Source: Flagellimonas amphidinii
GTDB taxonomy: Bacteria > Bacteroidota > Bacteroidia > Flavobacteriales > Flavobacteriaceae
DNA: 64,000 bases
Reading direction: 5' to 3'
NCBI RefSeq assembly: GCF_013090115.1
Contig: NZ_JABFNN010000027.1
Span: 306,409 to 370,408, forward strand
Shown here: piece by piece, positions 60,891 to 64,000 of the stretch
How positions within the stretch are numbered: the first letter of the stretch is position 1
Layout of the letters: each line of letters begins with the position of its first letter
Notes under the pieces: generated by a model
Told to the model about the DNA's origin: nothing
Databases searched by the model: none
What the model saw: only the letters and a program-made list of their open reading frames with translations
Translations under genes and position numbers: made by a program

Positions 60891-61436
60891 TTAGGCCAAA
60901 AAGCTAATTCCAAATTTGGCACATATTGCTGATACCTTGGCAAAATCCGGTGGACCCGGAGGTAATTCCCCTAATTCTTCAAACATGACTTCAAGACCAG
61001 CTGGGAAAATACTCAAAATGGTTTTACATTCCTTATCGCCGACCACTTTCCATGAATGAGGAACATTTCTTGGGGCAAAGGCCAAGTCACCTGCTTTTAA
61101 AATGGTGGTTTTGTCACCCACAGTAACCTCAAGTTCCCCTTCCAGAACTTTAAAGATTTCATCCTCTTTGGTGTGCACATGAGGGGGAATCATAATTCCA
61201 GGCGGATTTACTTCTTCGATAAGTGTAAATTGGCCATTGGTATCCGCACTGGTCAATTTAAAAGTTTGTTGATCACCGATCACATTCACTTTTTTGCCCT
61301 CATCACTGCGTACTACTTTAGGGTTCAGGGGTGTTGTTGTATTGTTTTTTTTTGAATTGGTTTTGGCCACAGCAGGTAATGCAGTGAGTGCTGCGGCAGA
61401 GAGAATACCACGTTTTAAAAATGAGTTTCTGTCCAT
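60891..61436 (-). CDS. Exported cupin-domain protein
   Basis: 181 residues. MDRNSFLKRGILSAAALTALPAVAK resembles a twin-arginine signal but with Arg-Asn rather than Arg-Arg, so Sec export is as likely. One cupin barrel follows: PPHVHTKEDEIFKVLEGELEVTVGD near residue 90 has the two His and the Glu that bind a metal, and FAPRNVPHSWKVVG near 130 has the third His. The substrate is unknown. It stands alone between tyrS and the LuxE-like gene. Confidence 0.82.
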   Translation of the reverse strand: MDRNSFLKRGILSAAALTALPAVAKTNSKKNNTTTPLNPKVVRSDEGKKVNVIGDQQTFKLTSADTNGQFTLIEEVNPPGIMIPPHVHTKEDEIFKVLEGELEVTVGDKTTILKAGDLAFAPRNVPHSWKVVGDKECKTILSIFPAGLEVMFEELGELPPGPPDFAKVSAICAKFGISFLA

Positions 61437-61547
61437 TAGTTTTTAGTTTTGTTGTCACTTAAATTACAAATAATCAGTATTTTAAGATTGTATTGTTTGT
61501 AAATGACACAGAAAGATGTGTGAATGGTTGCTAAATGGTGGAGTAAC

Positions 61548-62534
61548 TCAAAGCGCCATTAGATTACAACCCCTGACATCGGAGTGGTCAAATCGACCTA
61601 AAACTTCAAAGATTCCATCAGTGTAGTTTTTTCCTAAATCTTGAGTGGCAATAAAACAGCAGGAATATATATTTGCCAAGTCTATTACATTGATTCCACC
61701 AGTTTTCCCTTGCGATTGGAATGTTAAAGGGTCTTCGGTGTCCCGAATCAAAATTTTCATCCATGGAGGAGTTTTAAACAAGCCGTTGCCCAAAGAATAA
61801 GCTTGAGAAAGTAATTCGGTCATACCGTACTCAGAATGTATTTGGGCAACACCAAAGGCTTCCTTTAAAACAGCGTGCAATTCTGCCCTGATCATTTCTT
61901 TTTTTCTTCCTTTCATTCCACCTGTCTCCATAATTGTGGTATGTTTTAATGAAATCGGGAATTGTTCGGCTAAATCCAGCAAGGCGAAAGAAACTCCGAT
62001 CAATAAGGTCTTGATACCTTTTTTTTCCAGTTTTTTTAGTTTTTGATGAAGTGCTTCTAAATCATACAGATAAAAACCACTGTCTGGATGGTTTGAGCGC
62101 GCTACAAGTTCGTTCACCATATAAACCAGTGAAGACCCCGTTCGTTCCAAATAAGAGGGTAGAAGCGCTAGAATGCAGAACTCTTCCACAGGTCCGTAAA
62201 ACGAATCAAACCCTTTTAAAAAACTTTGTTCATACAGATTGAGATTGGGGACATAATGTTTACTGGTAGTATTGGCCGTAGTTCCACTACTTTCAAAAAT
62301 GACTTCTGGATTTTTTTGGCTCGTTGTGACCTGGTGTGTTTTAAAGAATTCGATGGGGAGAAATGGAATATCCTTTATTTGGGAAACTTTGGAAATAGAC
62401 CTGCCCAAATAATCACAAAAAGTTTTATATATAATGTTGTTGCTGTATTGAAACTCGAAAGCTTCCAAAGTCAACTGCTCAAATTCTGAAGAATTTGAAA
62501 TGGAGAAAATGTGTTGAATCTTGGTGATATCCAT
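61548..62534 (-). CDS. LuxE-like acyl-protein synthetase/adenylating enzyme
   Basis: 328 residues. IPFLPIEFFKTHQV near residue 57, VIFESSGTTANTTSKHYV near 78 (adenylate-forming P-loop-like motif), GVSFALLDLAEQFP and HSEYGMTELLSQAYS near 240 match the LuxE (acyl-protein synthetase) family. These proteins activate fatty acids as adenylates. No luxA, luxB or luxC gene is near, so bioluminescence is not implied; in flavobacteria such genes are often linked to surface-lipid or pigment synthesis. Confidence 0.85.
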   Translation of the reverse strand: MDITKIQHIFSISNSSEFEQLTLEAFEFQYSNNIIYKTFCDYLGRSISKVSQIKDIPFLPIEFFKTHQVTTSQKNPEVIFESSGTTANTTSKHYVPNLNLYEQSFLKGFDSFYGPVEEFCILALLPSYLERTGSSLVYMVNELVARSNHPDSGFYLYDLEALHQKLKKLEKKGIKTLLIGVSFALLDLAEQFPISLKHTTIMETGGMKGRKKEMIRAELHAVLKEAFGVAQIHSEYGMTELLSQAYSLGNGLFKTPPWMKILIRDTEDPLTFQSQGKTGGINVIDLANIYSCCFIATQDLGKNYTDGIFEVLGRFDHSDVRGCNLMAL

Positions 62535-62588
62535 TTGGGCCTAAAAGTACCCAAAGATATAAGAGGTAGTCCAAAAAGGTATAGAAAT

Positions 62589-62668
62589 GTCATTCTGAAT
62601 TTATTTCAGAATCTCAATATTTCAATTTTCAAACGCCATGAGAACCTGAAACAAGTTCAGGTAGACGA
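62589..62668. repeat. Second type of small dispersed repeat
   Basis: TGTCATTCTGAATTTATTTC at one end and GAACCTGAAACAAGTTCAGG with GTAGACGA at the other form imperfect terminal inverted repeats (TGTCATTCTGAA against TTCAGGTAGACG). The form matches the intergenic TCCTGAAACAAGTTCAGGAT-type elements common in flavobacteria. It lies between the LuxE-like gene and the first T9SS mini-protein. Confidence 0.6.
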
Positions 62669-62711
62669 AATACTATACTTATTGGACAGTATCTTTTCAA
62701 AAATATTATTT

Positions 62712-63038
62712 CTATTTCACGACCAGCTTTCGGGTCATTGTTTTTTTCTGTTCTGTGACTTGAAGTACATAAACACCTGGAACCAACCTTGAAATGTTGA
62801 GTGTATTGGTGGTAATCCTATCTGTAAGGACAACTTCACCAAAAACATCATAAATTTTTATTTGCTTGCTACCGTTGGTTTCGGTGGTAATGTAGACCTC
62901 TTCCCCATATACCGGATTGGGATACATTTTAAATCCTTGTAGCTCCTGCTCTGCAGCAGTGTTTACTGTTACCAGTTCCTGACCAAAGGAAAGTAGGGGT
63001 AATGCCATAAGAATGAGTACTAAGTAGAATTTCTTCAT
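62712..63038 (-). CDS. Mini-protein: signal peptide plus T9SS sorting domain (copy 1)
   Basis: 108 residues. MKKFYLVLILMALPLLSFGQ is a signal peptide. After a linker of about 15 residues the rest is a complete type A T9SS C-terminal domain: GFKMYPNPVYGEEVYITT, IKIYDVFGEVVLTDRI, LNISRLVPGVYVLQVT, TRKLVVK. There is no cargo domain, so if secreted it would present only the sorting domain. It closely resembles the protein at 63180-63488; the two are paralogues in tandem. Confidence 0.85.
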   Translation of the reverse strand: MKKFYLVLILMALPLLSFGQELVTVNTAAEQELQGFKMYPNPVYGEEVYITTETNGSKQIKIYDVFGEVVLTDRITTNTLNISRLVPGVYVLQVTEQKKTMTRKLVVK

Positions 63039-63179
63039 ATATGCTGATTTGGGATTTCAAGCAATATAAAAGTATGTAAATCAGATACAAAGCACTATTT
63101 ATTGTTGTGAAATGAACAATTATGTAGGTAAAAGTGGAAATATTGATGTTTGGAGAGGGGGTAAGTCGATGAAATACAC

Positions 63180-63488
63180 CTACTTAATGATGAGCTTTCT
63201 GGTGGCAACCCTATTGTTTTCAAAGACTCGAAGGATATAAACACCCTTGCCCAGATTTGAAAGATTTAGCTCTTTTCCCAAAATAGTAGTTTGAAGAACT
63301 TGGGTGCCCAAAACATCAAAAATCAATATTTTTTTTGGGGCATTTTGAGCAGTTTCAATATAAACCTTTCCGTGTGGAACAGGATTTGGGTACAATTTAA
63401 ACCCGTCGATATCAGCTCCAGCATGGCTTTCTTGAGAAAAACCAAGGGAACAGGCAAAAAAGAAAAGGACGAAGTAAAATTGCTTCAT
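63180..63488 (-). CDS. Mini-protein: signal peptide plus T9SS sorting domain (copy 2)
   Basis: 102 residues, same plan as its neighbour at 62712-63038: signal peptide MKQFYFVLFFFACSLGFSQ, linker ESHAGADID, then GFKLYPNPVPHGKVYIETA, KILIFDVLGTQVL, LNLSNLGKGVYILRVF, TRKLIIK. Its stop lies 141 bases upstream of the start of the copy at 62712-63038. Confidence 0.85.
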   Translation of the reverse strand: MKQFYFVLFFFACSLGFSQESHAGADIDGFKLYPNPVPHGKVYIETAQNAPKKILIFDVLGTQVLQTTILGKELNLSNLGKGVYILRVFENNRVATRKLIIK

Positions 63489-63585
63489 AAACTATTGATA
63501 ACAAAGGTTGTGCCACAAAGATATAAAAATTAGGAAGTGTTGGTGTGCAGTTTAACGAAAAGACGTTTTCAATTGACGAATAAAA

Positions 63586-63612
63586 GAAAAGCCCCGCATT
63601 GCGGGGCTTTTA
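63586..63612 (-). terminator. Terminator after the gene at the right edge
   Basis: AAAAGCCCCGC-ATT-GCGGGGCTTTT, an 11-bp stem. It serves the minus-strand gene ending at 63635; the T-tract is on the minus strand. Confidence 0.9.
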
Positions 63613-63634
63613 TTATTTGGAAATTAACCTTCTC

Positions 63635-64000
63635 TTAGTTAGTTGCCCAATCAAAGATGGAAACATCTACAGTCTCTGCTTCTTCGTAAGCTTCAGCAGG
63701 ATCAGCAGTACCACCGTTGATGGAAACGTTGGTCAACGGACCATTATCGCTCATCAATACGGAAGTGTCATATCCTGATAGGGAAAGACCAGTGATGGTT
63801 GCACCAGATTCCTTTTTGAACTGAAGCGCAACCAAGTCACCTTCAGTACCTGGGTTAGGATCTACTACTGTGGACACGGCAGTAAGATTGACAATGCTTG
63901 GGTTTTTGTTTTCACCATCAGCCTCAACAACAGTTGAGAAACCAGCAGTGTGAACAACATAAGCATTGGTCAATGTACCGTTCCAACCTTCAGTCCAGTC
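63635..64000 (-). CDS. Uncharacterised protein (C-terminal part, open at the right edge)
   Basis: The frame is open to the window end and continues beyond it; about 121 residues are visible, starting DWTEGWNGTLTNAYVV and ending VDVSIFDWATN. The sequence is rich in Asn, Gly, Thr and Val, as in surface or outer-membrane beta proteins of flavobacteria. DWTEGW and FDWATN resemble a repeated 'aspartate-tryptophan' pattern seen in such proteins. No T9SS sorting domain is at its end. An in-frame TTG at 63973 is not a credible start. Confidence 0.55.
   Translation of the reverse strand, partial: DWTEGWNGTLTNAYVVHTAGFSTVVEADGENKNPSIVNLTAVSTVVDPNPGTEGDLVALQFKKESGATITGLSLSGYDTSVLMSDNGPLTNVSINGGTADPAEAYEEAETVDVSIFDWATN

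Noticed and set aside
61548..62534. Bioluminescence (lux) locus
   Set aside because: Only a LuxE-family protein is present; no luciferase or reductase gene nearby.
1..64000. CRISPR arrays, tRNA or rRNA genes, insertion sequences, prophage
   Set aside because: No regularly spaced repeats, cloverleaf-like sequences, transposase or phage structural genes were seen while reading the intergenic regions.

Overview
The window is a piece of a Bacteroidota chromosome, almost certainly a marine-type Flavobacteriaceae (the gene content resembles the Muricauda/Flagellimonas group; the genus is inference). The signs are type IX secretion (T9SS) C-terminal sorting domains, TonB-dependent receptors with a carboxypeptidase-like N-terminal domain, Bacteroidota-only families (DUF3098, DUF3127, DUF4271, DUF4296, DUF4301), the ftsX-DUF3098-uppP-truB operon, and many -7 boxes of the form TAnnTTTG with weak or no Shine-Dalgarno sequences. 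Coding density is high. No rRNA, tRNA, CRISPR array, insertion sequence or prophage was seen. The only gene-poor stretch over 300 bases is 16097-16920.

Layout. 1-8.9 kb: the end of a beta-propeller phytase, eutBC (ethanolamine ammonia-lyase), a D-threonine aldolase-like enzyme, a DUF1569 protein and a TonB-dependent receptor divergent from a LytS/LytTR two-component pair. 9-12.4 kb: an M61 peptidase lipoprotein facing ahcY across a shared terminator. 12.4-19.1 kb: a phosphopantetheinyl transferase, then a thiamine module made of a thiamine-binding (DUF77-type) protein, a PnuC/PnuT-type permease, a NadR-like P-loop kinase and a DUF4301 protein in an overlapping chain. A terminator-rich gap follows, then a TPP riboswitch controlling a TonB-dependent receptor. 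19-28.6 kb: housekeeping and metabolic genes (Gfo/Idh/MocA oxidoreductase, aldo/keto reductase, greA, HIT protein, an orphan histidine kinase, an SSB-tailed DUF3127 protein, an AtoE-type transporter, aat, tag).

28.6-32.6 kb is the most unusual part. An SbtA-family (bicarbonate-type) permease and a divergent CbbR/CmpR-like LysR regulator are surrounded by small uncharacterised proteins belonging to two paralogous families, with members on both sides of the regulator. 32.7-37.9 kb is a TetR-ABC-HlyD-TolC export operon whose ABC ATPase has kept Walker A but lost the recognisable signature, Walker B and H-loop residues. 38-42 kb: thioredoxin-like and TonB-like proteins, then truB-uppP-DUF3098-ftsX.

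42-45 kb holds leuS. It carries a fragment of an intergenic repeat inside its editing domain and a block of about 360 bases at roughly 26% GC in the leucine-specific region just before KMSKS, which suggests a mosaic gene. 45-63 kb is mostly core metabolism: SemiSWEET, alanine dehydrogenase, a Zn-peptidase, ferritin, Lrp, a saccharopine dehydrogenase-like enzyme, pckA, hemD, DUF4271, glycosyltransferases, pyrC, tyrS, a cupin and a LuxE-like protein. The window ends with two minimal proteins that are only a signal peptide plus a T9SS sorting domain, and the 3' part of a larger unknown protein.
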